A stretch of DNA of 64,000 nucleotides from Pseudomonas putida (lineage in GTDB: Bacteria > Pseudomonadota > Gammaproteobacteria > Pseudomonadales > Pseudomonadaceae), in NCBI GenBank assembly GCA_041879295.1, contig CP047152.1, forward strand, positions 3,849,501 to 3,913,500, written 5' to 3'. Within the stretch, counting starts at the first letter, position 1; each line of letters starts with the position of its first letter. A program made the position numbers and the translations under genes. Below, piece after piece: positions 24,379 to 33,341 of this stretch. Below the pieces are notes generated by a model, which did no database searches, was not told the origin of the DNA, and was given only the letters and a program-made list of their open reading frames with translations.

Positions 24379-27257
24379 CGGCGAACCTCGGCTTTCTCCG
24401 CAGTACGGCGCTCTTTCAGCAGGCGCTGCTGTTCATCACTGAAGTCCTGATAGCGCTTTTGCCATTGCGATGGCTGGAACACTTTCACCACTTCCACTGC
24501 CGTCACCTTGTACTCGGGGCAGTTGGTGGCCCAGTCGGAGTTGTCGGTGGTGATCACGTTGGCCCCCGACTCCGGGAAGTGGAAGGTGGTGTACACCACC
24601 CCCGGCGCCACGCGCGCACTGACCTTGGCACGCAGCACAGTCTGCCCGGCGCGGCTGCCGATACCGACCCAGTCACCATCTTGGATGCCACGGCTTTCAG
24701 CATCGGTCGGGTGGATTTCCAGGCGGTCGGCGTCATGCCAGGCGACGTTGCCGGTACGCCGGGTCTGGGCACCAACGTTGTACTGGCTAAGAATGCGCCC
24801 GGTGGTCAGCAGCAACGGGTAGCGGTTGTTGACCTTTTCGTCGGTGGGCACGTAGCCGGTGAGCATGAAACGGCCCTTGCCACGCACGAACTGGTCGATG
24901 TGCATGGTCGGCGTGCCGTCTGGCGCGGCGTCGTTGCACGGCCACTGCAGGCTGCCGTGGCGGTCGATTTCAGCGTAGCTGACACGACGGAAGGTCGGCG
25001 TCAGGCGGGCGATCTCGTCCATGATCTCGGAAGGATGGCGGTAGTTCATCGGGTAGCCCAAGGCGTTGGCCAGGGCCACGGTAGCTTCCCAGTCGGCCTT
25101 GCCTGCCAGCGGCTCCATGACCTTGCGCACCCGCGAAATACGCCGCTCGGCGTTGGTGAAGGTGCCGTCCTTTTCCAGGAACGAGCTGCCCGGCAGGAAC
25201 ACATGGGCGAACTTGGCAGTTTCGTTGAGGAAAATGTCCTGCACCACCACGCACTCCATGGCGAGCAAGGCCGCCGTGACGTGCTGGGTGTTGGGGTCGC
25301 TCTGGGCGATGTCTTCACCCTGGCAGTACAGCGCCTTGAAGCTGCCATCCAGCGCCGCTTCGAACATGTTGGGAATGCGCAGACCCGGGTCGGGCTGCAA
25401 GGTCACGCCCCAGGCCTGTTCGAACTCGGCACGCACGCCCTCGTTGGAGACATGCCGGTAGCCGGGCAGCTCGTGGGGGAACGAGCCCATGTCGCACGAG
25501 CCCTGCACGTTGTTCTGCCCTCGCAGCGGGTTCACCCCTACCCCTTCACGGCCGATGTTGCCGGTGGCCATGGCCAGGTTGGCAATGCCCATCACTGCGG
25601 TACTGCCTTGGCTGTGCTCGGTCACGCCCAGGCCGTAGTAGATGGCCGCGTTGCCGCCGGTGGCATACAGCCTGGCCGCAGCGCGGATCTGCTCAGCAGG
25701 CACGCCACAAACCGGGCCGAGCACCTCGGGGGCGTTCTCTGGCAGGCTGACGAAGTCGCGCCAACGGGCGAAGTCTTCGGTTTCGCAGCGGGCATCGATG
25801 AAGCGCTGGGCCAGCAGGCCCTCGGTGACGATCACGTGGGCCAGGGCGTTGAGCATGGCCACGTTGGTGCCCGGGCGCAGTTGCAGGTGCAGGTCGGCGC
25901 GGGCGTGCGGCGAGTCGACCAGGTCGATGCGCCGTGGATCGATCACGATCAGCCGCGCCCCCTGACGCAGGCGGCGCTTGAGTTGCGAGCCGAATACCGG
26001 GTGGGCGTCAGTGGGGTTGGCGCCGATCACCAGCACAACGTCGGCCTGCATCACCGAGTCGAAGCTTTGTGTGCCAGCCGACTCACCCAGGGTCTGCTTC
26101 AGGCCATAACCGGTGGGCGAATGACACACCCGTGCGCAGGTGTCGACGTTGTTGTTGCCAAACGCCGTGCGCACCAGTTTCTGCACCAGGTAGGCTTCTT
26201 CGTTGGTACAACGACTGGAGGTGATGCCGCCGATGGAGTCGCGCCCGTACTTGAGCTGAATGCGGCGGAACTCGCTGGCGGCGTAGGTCACGGCCTCGTC
26301 CCAGCTGACTTCCTGCCACGGGTCTTCCAGGCGCTTGCGGATCATCGGTTTGGTGATGCGGTCCGGGTGGGTGGCGTAGCCCCAGGCAAAGCGGCCCTTG
26401 ACGCAGGCATGGCCGTGGTTGGCGCCACCGTTCTTGTCCGGGACCATGCGCACCAGCTGGTCACCCTTGATTTCGGCGCGGAACGAGCAGCCAACGCCGC
26501 AGTAGGCGCAGGTGGTAATGACCGAACGCTCAGGCTGGCCCAGCTGCACCAGGCTCTTTTCCGTCAGGGTCGCGGTTGGACAGGCCTGCACGCAGGCGCC
26601 GCACGACACGCATTCGGAAGCAAGGAAGTTTTCGCCCCCCGCTGCCGCCACCCGCGATTCGAAACCACGCCCGGTGATGGTCAGGGCAAACGTACCCTGG
26701 ATGTCTTCGCAGGCGCGCACACAGCGGCTGCAGACGATGCACTTGCTTGGCTCGTAGTCGAAATACGGGTTGGAAACGTCTTTTTTCTCGTCCAGGTGGT
26801 TGGCGCCGTCATAGCCGTAGCGCACCTCACGCAGGCCCACCTGGCCGGCCACGGTCTGCAGCTCGCAGTTGCCGTTGGCCGAACAGGTCAGGCAGTCCAG
26901 CGGGTGGTCGGAAATGTACAGCTCCATCACGTTGCGACGCAGGCCGGCCAGGCGCGGGGTTTCGGTGCGCACCACCATGCCTTCACTGACTGGCGTGGTG
27001 CAGGATGCCGGGTAGCCGCGCATGCCTTCGATTTCCACCATGCACATGCGGCAGGAGCCGAAGGCTTCGAGGCTGTCGGTGGCGCACAGCTTGGGGATAC
27101 TGGTGCCCAGCATGGCGGCGGCGCGCATGACCGAGGTGCCAGCAGGCACGCTGATGGCACGGCCATCGATGCTCAGGCTGACCTGCACTTCGCTTTCGCG
27201 GGCCGGTGTGCCGAGGTCGCTGCTTTTATCAGAAGCGGGGTCGAAGAAATTGATCAC
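24375..27257 (-). CDS. fdsA: NAD-dependent formate dehydrogenase alpha (molybdenum) subunit
   Basis: This 960-residue catalytic subunit oxidises formate to CO2. It contains an N-terminal 2Fe-2S domain ('CATDSLEAFGSCRMC'), a His-Cys-type motif ('DHPLDCLTCSANGNCEL'), a ferredoxin domain ('SKCIVCSRCVRACEDIQG', 'CVSCGACVQACPT'), the 4Fe-4S site ('TTCAYCGVGC') and the molybdopterin domains. The Mo ligand is Cys ('VDTCARVCHSPTG'), not Sec. Start: GTG 27257 overlapping the fdsB stop (GTGA), with GGAGG upstream; longer in-frame readings would overlap fdsB coding. Confidence 0.93.
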   Translation of the reverse strand: MINFFDPASDKSSDLGTPARESEVQVSLSIDGRAISVPAGTSVMRAAAMLGTSIPKLCATDSLEAFGSCRMCMVEIEGMRGYPASCTTPVSEGMVVRTETPRLAGLRRNVMELYISDHPLDCLTCSANGNCELQTVAGQVGLREVRYGYDGANHLDEKKDVSNPYFDYEPSKCIVCSRCVRACEDIQGTFALTITGRGFESRVAAAGGENFLASECVSCGACVQACPTATLTEKSLVQLGQPERSVITTCAYCGVGCSFRAEIKGDQLVRMVPDKNGGANHGHACVKGRFAWGYATHPDRITKPMIRKRLEDPWQEVSWDEAVTYAASEFRRIQLKYGRDSIGGITSSRCTNEEAYLVQKLVRTAFGNNNVDTCARVCHSPTGYGLKQTLGESAGTQSFDSVMQADVVLVIGANPTDAHPVFGSQLKRRLRQGARLIVIDPRRIDLVDSPHARADLHLQLRPGTNVAMLNALAHVIVTEGLLAQRFIDARCETEDFARWRDFVSLPENAPEVLGPVCGVPAEQIRAAARLYATGGNAAIYYGLGVTEHSQGSTAVMGIANLAMATGNIGREGVGVNPLRGQNNVQGSCDMGSFPHELPGYRHVSNEGVRAEFEQAWGVTLQPDPGLRIPNMFEAALDGSFKALYCQGEDIAQSDPNTQHVTAALLAMECVVVQDIFLNETAKFAHVFLPGSSFLEKDGTFTNAERRISRVRKVMEPLAGKADWEATVALANALGYPMNYRHPSEIMDEIARLTPTFRRVSYAEIDRHGSLQWPCNDAAPDGTPTMHIDQFVRGKGRFMLTGYVPTDEKVNNRYPLLLTTGRILSQYNVGAQTRRTGNVAWHDADRLEIHPTDAESRGIQDGDWVGIGSRAGQTVLRAKVSARVAPGVVYTTFHFPESGANVITTDNSDWATNCPEYKVTAVEVVKVFQPSQWQKRYQDFSDEQQRLLKERRTAEKAEVRR

Positions 27258-28813
27258 TGTGCGGCCTCCGTAGTGGTCAGCCCAAAATCGGCGGGGAAGT
27301 ACTTGAGCGCGCTGGCCACCGGATAGGCAGTCATACCGCCCATGGCGCACAGCGAGCCGTACTGCAGGGTGTCGCACAGGTCACGCAGCAACAGCGCCTG
27401 GTCGTGACGCTCGGTGATGTCGCTGGTGGCGATCAGCCGGTCGACCACTTCCATGCCCCGGGTGGAGCCGATGCGGCACGGGGTGCACTTGCCGCAGGAC
27501 TCTTCGGCACAGAACTGCAGGGCGAAACGCGCCATGCTGGCCATGTTCAGCGTATCGTCGGCCACCACGACACCGCCGTGGCCGAGCATCGCGCCCACGG
27601 CGGCAAACGCTTCATAGTCCAATGGGGTATCGAAATGGCTGGGGGGTACCCAGGCACCAAGCGGGCCACCGACCTGCGCGGCCTTCAGCGGCCGGCCACT
27701 GGCTGTGCCACCGCCATAGCCTTCCACCAGCTCGCGCAGGGTCAGGCCGAACGCGCGCTCTACCAGGCCACCCTGGCGGATGTTGCCGGCCAGCTGGAAC
27801 GGCATGGTGCCCAGCGAGCGGCCCATGCCGAAATCGCGATAGAACGCTGCACCCTTGGCCAGAATGATGGGCACCGATGCCAGGGTAAGCACGTTGTGCA
27901 CCAGCGTCGGCAGGCCGAACAGCCCTTGCAGCGCAGGCAGCGGTGGCTTGGCGCGGACGATGCCACGCTTGCCTTCGATGGATTCGAGCAGCGCGGTTTC
28001 TTCGCCGCAAATATAGGCGCCAGCGCCCACCCGCACTTCCAGGTCGAACGCCTGGCCGCTGCCGGCGACGTCAGCCCCCAGGTAGCCAGCTTCACGCGCG
28101 ATGGCGAAGGCCTGGTCAAGTACCCGGATGGCGTCGGGATACTCCGAGCGCACATAGATGTAGCCCTTGTCGGCACCTACGGCGAGGCCGGCAATGATCA
28201 TGCCCTCGATCAGCAGGAAGGGGTCGCCCTCCATCAGCATGCGATCAGCGAACGTGCCCGAGTCACCCTCGTCGGCGTTGCACACCACGTACTTCTGCCC
28301 GGCACCAGCGTCTCGCACGGTGCGCCACTTGATGCCGGCCGGGAACGCCGCACCACCACGGCCACGCAGCCCGGAATCGAGTACTGCGGCAACCACTTCG
28401 GCACCGTCCAGCGCCACGGCGGCCTCGAGGCCCGCGAACCCGCCGTTGGCACGATAGTCGTCCAGCGACAGTGGCCGAGTGATGCCAGCGCGAGCGAACA
28501 GCAGGCGTTGCTGGGTCTTGAGATAGGGTATTTCTTCGACCGGCCCCAATGCCAACGAGTGGCCACCGGGTTCGCCCGCCAGGGCATCAAGCAATGACGG
28601 CGCATCGTGTGGCGTAACCGGACCGAAACCCAGGCGCCCTTGCGCACTGTCGCACTCGATCAGCGGCTCAAGCCAGTAAAGCCCGCGCGAGCTGGTGCGC
28701 TGGATGTCCAGCGGCAACTGGCGGCGCTCGGCCTCGCGCAGCAGGGCCTCGGCAACCTGGTCGGCACCCACGGCGCGGGCAACCGAATCACAGGGAATAT
28801 ACAGCTTCAGCAT
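27254..28813 (-). CDS. fdsB: NAD-dependent formate dehydrogenase beta (NuoF-like) subunit
   Basis: This 519-residue diaphorase subunit passes electrons to NAD. A thioredoxin-like N-terminus ('MLKLYIPCDSVARAVGA') leads into a NuoF-type domain with the NAD/FMN segments 'GLRGRGGAAFPAGIKW', 'VVCNADEGDSGTF' and 'CGEETALLESIEG', and the 4Fe-4S Cys motif 'ESCGKCTPCRIG'. ATG 28813 overlaps the fdsG stop by 7 bp and follows GGAGG. Confidence 0.94.
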   Translation of the reverse strand: MLKLYIPCDSVARAVGADQVAEALLREAERRQLPLDIQRTSSRGLYWLEPLIECDSAQGRLGFGPVTPHDAPSLLDALAGEPGGHSLALGPVEEIPYLKTQQRLLFARAGITRPLSLDDYRANGGFAGLEAAVALDGAEVVAAVLDSGLRGRGGAAFPAGIKWRTVRDAGAGQKYVVCNADEGDSGTFADRMLMEGDPFLLIEGMIIAGLAVGADKGYIYVRSEYPDAIRVLDQAFAIAREAGYLGADVAGSGQAFDLEVRVGAGAYICGEETALLESIEGKRGIVRAKPPLPALQGLFGLPTLVHNVLTLASVPIILAKGAAFYRDFGMGRSLGTMPFQLAGNIRQGGLVERAFGLTLRELVEGYGGGTASGRPLKAAQVGGPLGAWVPPSHFDTPLDYEAFAAVGAMLGHGGVVVADDTLNMASMARFALQFCAEESCGKCTPCRIGSTRGMEVVDRLIATSDITERHDQALLLRDLCDTLQYGSLCAMGGMTAYPVASALKYFPADFGLTTTEAAQ

Positions 28814-29289
28814 GCTGAGTCCTCCTGGCAACCGTTGACCAAGTCCCGCAGGCGCTCAGGGGTGAGGCGCGCGTGCACCTGGCCGTCCAGCTCCAGCGCT
28901 GGCGAGCAGGCACAGGCACCCAGGCAATACACCGGGCGCAGGCTGATGGCCCCGTCGGCGCTGGTACCATGGTCGTCCAGTGCCAACTGTTCACGCAATT
29001 GCGCGGCCAGGGCTTCGGCGCCACGGCTCTGGCACGACTCGGCAAGGCACAGGCGCAGGGTGTGGCGAGCGGGCGGCGCGGTGCGGAAGTCGTGATAGAA
29101 ACTGATAACCCCACGCACTTCAGCCAGGCTGAGGTTGAGTGCATGGGCGATCTCGGGGACCGAGGCATCAGGGATGTAACCAATCTCGTGCTGTACGGCA
29201 TGCAGGATCGGCAACAGGGCACCTGGGGTGTCCTTGTCGCGGTCCAGAATACGCTGGATCACAGGCAGGTGGAGCAATTCATCAGGCAT
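28807..29289 (-). CDS. fdsG: NAD-dependent formate dehydrogenase gamma (NuoE-like) subunit
   Basis: A 160-residue NuoE-like protein with the 2Fe-2S Cys pattern: 'LCLAESCQSRGAEAL' then 'VYCLGACACSPALELDG'. It carries electrons between FdsA and FdsB. I chose ATG 29289 ('MPDELLHLPVIQRILD'), which matches the family; an open extension to 29430 is not family-like. First gene of fdsGBA-D. Confidence 0.92.
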   Translation of the reverse strand: MPDELLHLPVIQRILDRDKDTPGALLPILHAVQHEIGYIPDASVPEIAHALNLSLAEVRGVISFYHDFRTAPPARHTLRLCLAESCQSRGAEALAAQLREQLALDDHGTSADGAISLRPVYCLGACACSPALELDGQVHARLTPERLRDLVNGCQEDSAC

Positions 29290-29690
29290 ACAGCGGACCT
29301 CGGCATCACGGACCCTGCCTGAATGTTTGAAAGGGCAGGTTTCCGGCGTGTTCTGCTGCGGCGCACCCTCCACGTCACAGTTGCGTGGTACTGGCGGCCT
29401 CCTCGCCCACGGCCGCACGTCTGCGCGCACTGACCCTTGGGCATCCTGCTAGCATGGCACTTGTGGCGCCGAGGGGTTGTATACGAGCGACCAGGCGCAT
29501 TCTGAAACCGACGCACGTGTTTGCGCCCCGGCATCATCTGCCGCGGCTTGCCGATCAGGTGGGTCTTGAAACCATCGTTGCATGCACCAGGCCCTCGAAA
29601 CCGGACCTGGCCCACTGCCGGGCCAGCCAGACGGCAGCCCCGGCAATGGGCTGCCATCCGGCATGGCCAGGGGGCAAAGCGCGACTGAAT
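29290..29690. other. 400-bp region upstream of the fds unit, no gene recognised
   Basis: Both strands have open frames here (for example 29385-29756 on +, 29259-29657 on -), but their proteins are Arg/Pro-rich, show no motif and overlap real genes, so they look like composition artefacts of high-GC DNA. The region should hold the fdsG promoter. I see no clear sigma-54, Anr or hairpin signal. Confidence 0.5.
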
Positions 29691-30206
29691 TCAGTCGGTA
29701 GACTGCACCGCCTCGGTGTCGGCGGCGGGGGCCGGAGCCTGGGCCTGGGCCTTTGACTTCGCACGATTGCGTCGGTCCTGGCTGCGTTGCCGCGCAGCTT
29801 GCTGCTTGGCATGCAGCGCCTGAGCGGCGGTCACGGTACCTGCAGCCTGACCGTTGAGGTCAAGGCGCGGTGCATTCTCCACCATGCTCGCCCAGTATCG
29901 AGCGCCACGGCACCAGGTCGAAATGCCCAGTTTGAGCTGTTCGCGGGTCAGCCCAAGCAGCTCCAGGTGTTGCTCGGCATCCTTGAAAATGCCCTCCTTG
30001 AGCGGCACCTTGGGGGCCGGGTTGACCGGGAAAGCCAAGGGAAAATGCTTCTGCAGTGGCCAGATCGCTGCCACCGCCGGGTCCATCTCGCGCGGCTTCG
30101 CCTGCGGGGGCGACTTGCGCTTGGGCGGTTTCGCGCTATCGGCCTTTACCTGCCCTTTTTCCGCCCGCAGGCGGTCTCGTAGCTCAGCTAGTTGTTCAAA
30201 ACCCAT
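29691..30206 (-). CDS. ProQ/FinO-domain RNA chaperone
   Basis: A 171-residue protein with a ProQ/FINO core at about residues 45-115 ('WPLQKHFPLAFP', 'PLKEGIFKDAEQHL', 'ISTWCRGARYWASMV') flanked by basic, low-complexity N- and C-terminal tails ('KPPKRKSPPQAKPRE'; 'RRNRAKSKAQAQAPAPAAD'). Such proteins bind structured RNAs and regulate post-transcriptionally. Monocistronic. Confidence 0.85.
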   Translation of the reverse strand: MGFEQLAELRDRLRAEKGQVKADSAKPPKRKSPPQAKPREMDPAVAAIWPLQKHFPLAFPVNPAPKVPLKEGIFKDAEQHLELLGLTREQLKLGISTWCRGARYWASMVENAPRLDLNGQAAGTVTAAQALHAKQQAARQRSQDRRNRAKSKAQAQAPAPAADTEAVQSTD

Positions 30207-30329
30207 TGTTCATTCACTGCTTCGAAGTTGATTGCGTGGTGCAAGGATACCCCATGCAGCCAGCACATTGCTTGCAGGCCAACTTTCCCGGCTAGCCGAG
30301 GCACAACGCACATGCCTGTACGACGGCCT

Positions 30330-30884
30330 TCAGCTGAACACCCAAAGCACGCGTGTGGGCTTGTCGGTCAGGTTGGCGTAACGAAAACGGGCGTGAGGTT
30401 GCAGCTGAAAACTGTCATTGGCGTGTAGCGTGACCGGCTCAGCATCGCCCAACCACACGGTCAGTTCGCCTTCGAGCACGAAGCAGCCCTGCTCCGAGCT
30501 GTCGTCCAGGTACTCCTCGCCACTGCTGGCCCCCGGCTGCAAATGGCTATCGAGCATGGAGAACGCGCCCGTTATCGAGGGCGATGCCAGCACATCGGTG
30601 ATGCCACCCGCCAGGTGCAGCGTGCGACGCTCGTGCGGGCGGGTGACCCAGTCGAGCTCGCGGGGTTTGTCCAGCTTGTAGAAGTAGGCTGTCGAAACAC
30701 CGAGCTCTTCGCTGATGGCTGTGAGGTCGGCCACGGTCGGGCGTGATACGCCGCGTTCGACCTGGGACAGAAAGCCCACCGAACGGCCGATGCGCTGTGC
30801 AAGCTCGCCCAGTGTCAGGCCCTTGAACTTGCGCAGGTCGCGAATCAGTACTGCCAGGCCTTCGATTTCTTCGTGCACTTTCAT
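30330..30884 (-). CDS. XRE-cupin regulator 1 (PuuR-like), distal to spuC
   Basis: A 184-residue regulator: HTH_3 at about residues 11-65 ('LGELAQRIGRSVGFLSQVER') and a C-terminal cupin ('GCFVLEGELTVWL', 'HANDSFQLQPHARFRYANL'). PuuR-type proteins repress polyamine catabolism genes. It lies after spuC in the same orientation. A paralogue at 34716-35270 is nearly identical over most of its length, so the spu genes are bracketed by two copies. Its own upstream region has a different palindrome. Confidence 0.85.
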   Translation of the reverse strand: MKVHEEIEGLAVLIRDLRKFKGLTLGELAQRIGRSVGFLSQVERGVSRPTVADLTAISEELGVSTAYFYKLDKPRELDWVTRPHERRTLHLAGGITDVLASPSITGAFSMLDSHLQPGASSGEEYLDDSSEQGCFVLEGELTVWLGDAEPVTLHANDSFQLQPHARFRYANLTDKPTRVLWVFS

Positions 30885-30944
30885 GGTTGAATCGCGACTT
30901 TCAGACGGGAAATGGATGCCCGGAAAAGTACAGGATTCATTTCA

Positions 30945-30961
30945 CAAAGCAAAATGCTTTG
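30945..30961. promoter_or_regulatory. Palindrome upstream of XRE-cupin regulator 1
   Basis: CAAAGCA-AAA-TGCTTTG, a perfect 7-bp inverted repeat, lies 61 bp before the start codon at 30884. It differs from the TGAAAATTTTCA elements before the paralogue, suggesting that the two regulators respond to different operators or partners. Function unproven. Confidence 0.4.
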
Positions 30962-31067
30962 CGGGAGGTGCCGGAGGCGAGATGTACGATTGAGGCACCG
31001 ATCGAGCACCGCACGGGCGGCGCTCGATCTCACAGGTGCTGAGAACAGCTAACCAAGCGTTCTGCCC

Positions 31068-32426
31068 TTACCGAACAGCCTCATAGGTCAGGTCCAGGCA
31101 CTTGCGGGCTTTCTCCACCAGCTCGTCGATCTCTTCGACACTGATCACCAGCGGTGGCGCGATGATCATGGTGTCGCCCACCGCGCGCATGATCAGGCCG
31201 TTGTCGAAGCAGTGCTGGCGACAGATCATGCCGACACCTTTGCCTTCATGACGGGCCCGGGTGGCCTTGTCTTTCACCAACTCGATCGCCCCGAGCATAC
31301 CCAGGCCGCGCACTTCGCCTACCAGCGGGTGGTCGGCCAGTTCGCGCAGGCGTTGCTGCAGATGAGGCGCGGTTTTATCGTGCACCTGCTGGATGATCTG
31401 CTCGTCGCGCAGGATCCGCAGGTTCTCCAGGCCCACCGCTGCCGCCACCGGGTGGCCGGAATAGGTAAAACCGTGGTTGAAGTCGCCGCCTTCGCTGATG
31501 ACCTTGGCCACCTCGTCACGCACGATCACCCCACCCATGGGGATGTAGCCGGAGGTCAGGCCCTTGGCGATGGTCATCAGGTCAGGCTTGAGGTCGTAGT
31601 AATCGGTGCCGAACCACTCACCGGTACGGCCGAACCCGCAGATCACTTCGTCGGCGACGAAGAGGATGTCGTACCTGGCCAGGATTTCCTTGATCTTCGG
31701 CCAGTACGTCTGCGGCGGAATGATCACGCCACCGGCGCCCTGGATCGGCTCGGCGATGAAAGCGGCAACGTTGTCCACGCCAATTTCGAGGATCTTCTTC
31801 TCCAATTGCTCGGCCGCCCACACGCCGAAGTCGGCCTCGGTCATGTCGCCGCCTTCGCCGAACCAGTATGGCTGCGGGATGTGCACGACATCCGGGATCA
31901 CCCCGCCCTGCTGGTGCATGCCACTCATGCCACCCAACGCTGCGCCCGCCACGGTAGAGCCGTGGTAGCCGTTGATACGGCCAATAATGACCTTCTTGTT
32001 CTTCTGGCCCTTCAGCGCCCAGTAATGGCGGACCATGCGCACCACGGTGTCGTTGCCTTCGGAGCCGGAGCCAGTGAAGAACACGTGGTTCATGCCTTGC
32101 GGGGCCACCTCGGCGATGGCCTTGGCCAGCTCCAGCGCAGGCGGGTGCGCGGTCTGGAAGAACAGGTTGTAGTAAGGCAGCTGCTTCATCTGCTGGCTGG
32201 CGACCTCGGCCAGCTCATCGCGGCCATACCCGACTGCCACGCACCACAGGCCGGCCATGCCATCGAGAATCTTGTTGCCCTCGCTGTCCCACAGGTACAC
32301 GCCCTTGGCCGAGGTGATGATGCGCGGGCCTTTCTCGGCCAGTTGCCTGACATCACTGAACGGGGCCAGGTGATGGTCGCGGCTCATGGTTTGCCAGGCA
32401 AGGGTCTGCGAATTCTGTTCACTCAT
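31068..32426 (-). CDS. spuC: Putrescine--pyruvate aminotransferase SpuC
   Basis: This 452-residue class III PLP aminotransferase moves the amino group of putrescine or related polyamines to pyruvate. Visible are 'NHVFFTGSGSEGNDTVVRM', the cofactor Asp in 'ILFVADEVICGFGRTG' and the Schiff-base Lys in 'LMTIAKGLTSGYIPMG'. I chose ATG 32426 ('MSEQNSQTLAWQ') because GGAG stands 7-10 bp upstream; an upstream ATG at 32456 lacks one. Third gene of the spuI-spuA-spuC order. Confidence 0.92.
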   Translation of the reverse strand: MSEQNSQTLAWQTMSRDHHLAPFSDVRQLAEKGPRIITSAKGVYLWDSEGNKILDGMAGLWCVAVGYGRDELAEVASQQMKQLPYYNLFFQTAHPPALELAKAIAEVAPQGMNHVFFTGSGSEGNDTVVRMVRHYWALKGQKNKKVIIGRINGYHGSTVAGAALGGMSGMHQQGGVIPDVVHIPQPYWFGEGGDMTEADFGVWAAEQLEKKILEIGVDNVAAFIAEPIQGAGGVIIPPQTYWPKIKEILARYDILFVADEVICGFGRTGEWFGTDYYDLKPDLMTIAKGLTSGYIPMGGVIVRDEVAKVISEGGDFNHGFTYSGHPVAAAVGLENLRILRDEQIIQQVHDKTAPHLQQRLRELADHPLVGEVRGLGMLGAIELVKDKATRARHEGKGVGMICRQHCFDNGLIMRAVGDTMIIAPPLVISVEEIDELVEKARKCLDLTYEAVR

Positions 32427-32495
32427 TGACTTCACTCCATCAAGTTTCGCAGCCATGCTGCGAGGGTACTTTTTACAGGTGGGAAAGGTCGCTGC

Positions 32496-33269
32496 TCAGG
32501 CAGACAGCAACAGCCTCTGACGCAGGACCGAGCGATGCCGGCAGGCCTTGCCAAAGGACTGGAAGATGGCCAGGTAATGTGGGTTATCCATGACCTGGAA
32601 CTCGGGGTGCCATTGCACGGCCAGGGCAAAACCCTTGCTGTTTTCGACCGAAACCGCTTCCACCAGGCCATCGGGCGCCAGCGCTTCCACCCTCAGCCCG
32701 GGGGCCAATACGTCGATGCCTTGGCCGTGGATGGAATTGACGTCGAATATCGCCGGCAAGCCCATGCGGTCGAGCATGCCGCCAGGCTCTACATGAAGCG
32801 TGTGGCGCGGCCCATATTGCTTGTCGAGGGGCTCATCCTTGCCTTCGCGGTGGTCCATGAACATGCCGGTCTCGTGGACCTTCTGGTGCAGGGTGCCACC
32901 CAGCGCCACGTTCATTTCCTGGAAGCCACGGCAAATGCCGAGTATCGGTACGCCGGCGGCGATGGCCGCGCGCATCAGCGGCAACGTGGTGGCATCGCGC
33001 AGAGGGTCGTGATGGGTGCCCGCAGCACTGGCCGGGCCGTTGTAGTGGTGCGGCTCGATGTTGGACGGCGAACCGGTGAAGATCAGCCCATCCACCACAT
33101 CGAGAATATCGGCGCTGTCCATCAGCTCACCGAGGCTGGGAATGACGATGGGCAGCCCACACGCTGCCTTGGCTGCCGCGCGCGCGTACTTTTCGCTGAT
33201 GGTCTGGGTTGCATGCAGCCCAATCATGCTGGTGCATGCGGTAATGCCAATCACGGGCACACGTGGCAT
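32496..33269 (-). CDS. spuA: Gamma-glutamyl-polyamine hydrolase (class I glutamine amidotransferase-like)
   Basis: A 257-residue peptidase C26 protein like PuuD/SpuA, which removes the glutamyl group from gamma-glutamylated GABA or polyamines. Nucleophile Cys in 'ILGICRGFQEMNVALGG' and catalytic His in 'AVQWHPEFQ'. GGAGGAAG precedes ATG 33269 ('MPRVPVIGIT'); an in-frame opening upstream is weaker. It lies between spuC and the synthetase. Confidence 0.9.
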   Translation of the reverse strand: MPRVPVIGITACTSMIGLHATQTISEKYARAAAKAACGLPIVIPSLGELMDSADILDVVDGLIFTGSPSNIEPHHYNGPASAAGTHHDPLRDATTLPLMRAAIAAGVPILGICRGFQEMNVALGGTLHQKVHETGMFMDHREGKDEPLDKQYGPRHTLHVEPGGMLDRMGLPAIFDVNSIHGQGIDVLAPGLRVEALAPDGLVEAVSVENSKGFALAVQWHPEFQVMDNPHYLAIFQSFGKACRHRSVLRQRLLLSA

Positions 33270-33341
33270 ATCTTCCTCCGGCAAATCCATATTGCGCGTT
33301 GTATTGAAACGGTAGAAAGGGAGCGTGCAGCGTCGCTGCAC

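Noticed and set aside
24459..27326. 955-codon open frame on the + strand opposite fdsA
   Set aside because: Fully antisense to a clearly conserved gene, no motif, no ribosome site; third-position GC bias explains it.
29452..29466. TGGCACTTGTGGCG as a sigma-54 promoter
   Set aside because: The -24 half (TGGCAC) is good but the -12 TTGC at the required spacing is absent.
30170..30190. TAGCTCAGCTAGTTG, resembling a tRNA D-arm
   Set aside because: It is the start of the ProQ-family gene (coding 'LAELRDR' on the reverse strand). No acceptor stem, anticodon arm or T-arm follows.
31000..31029. GATCGAGC/GCTCGATC hairpin after spuC as a terminator
   Set aside because: The stem is perfect for 8 bp but the loop is 14 bases and there is no T-tract; left out as unsupported.
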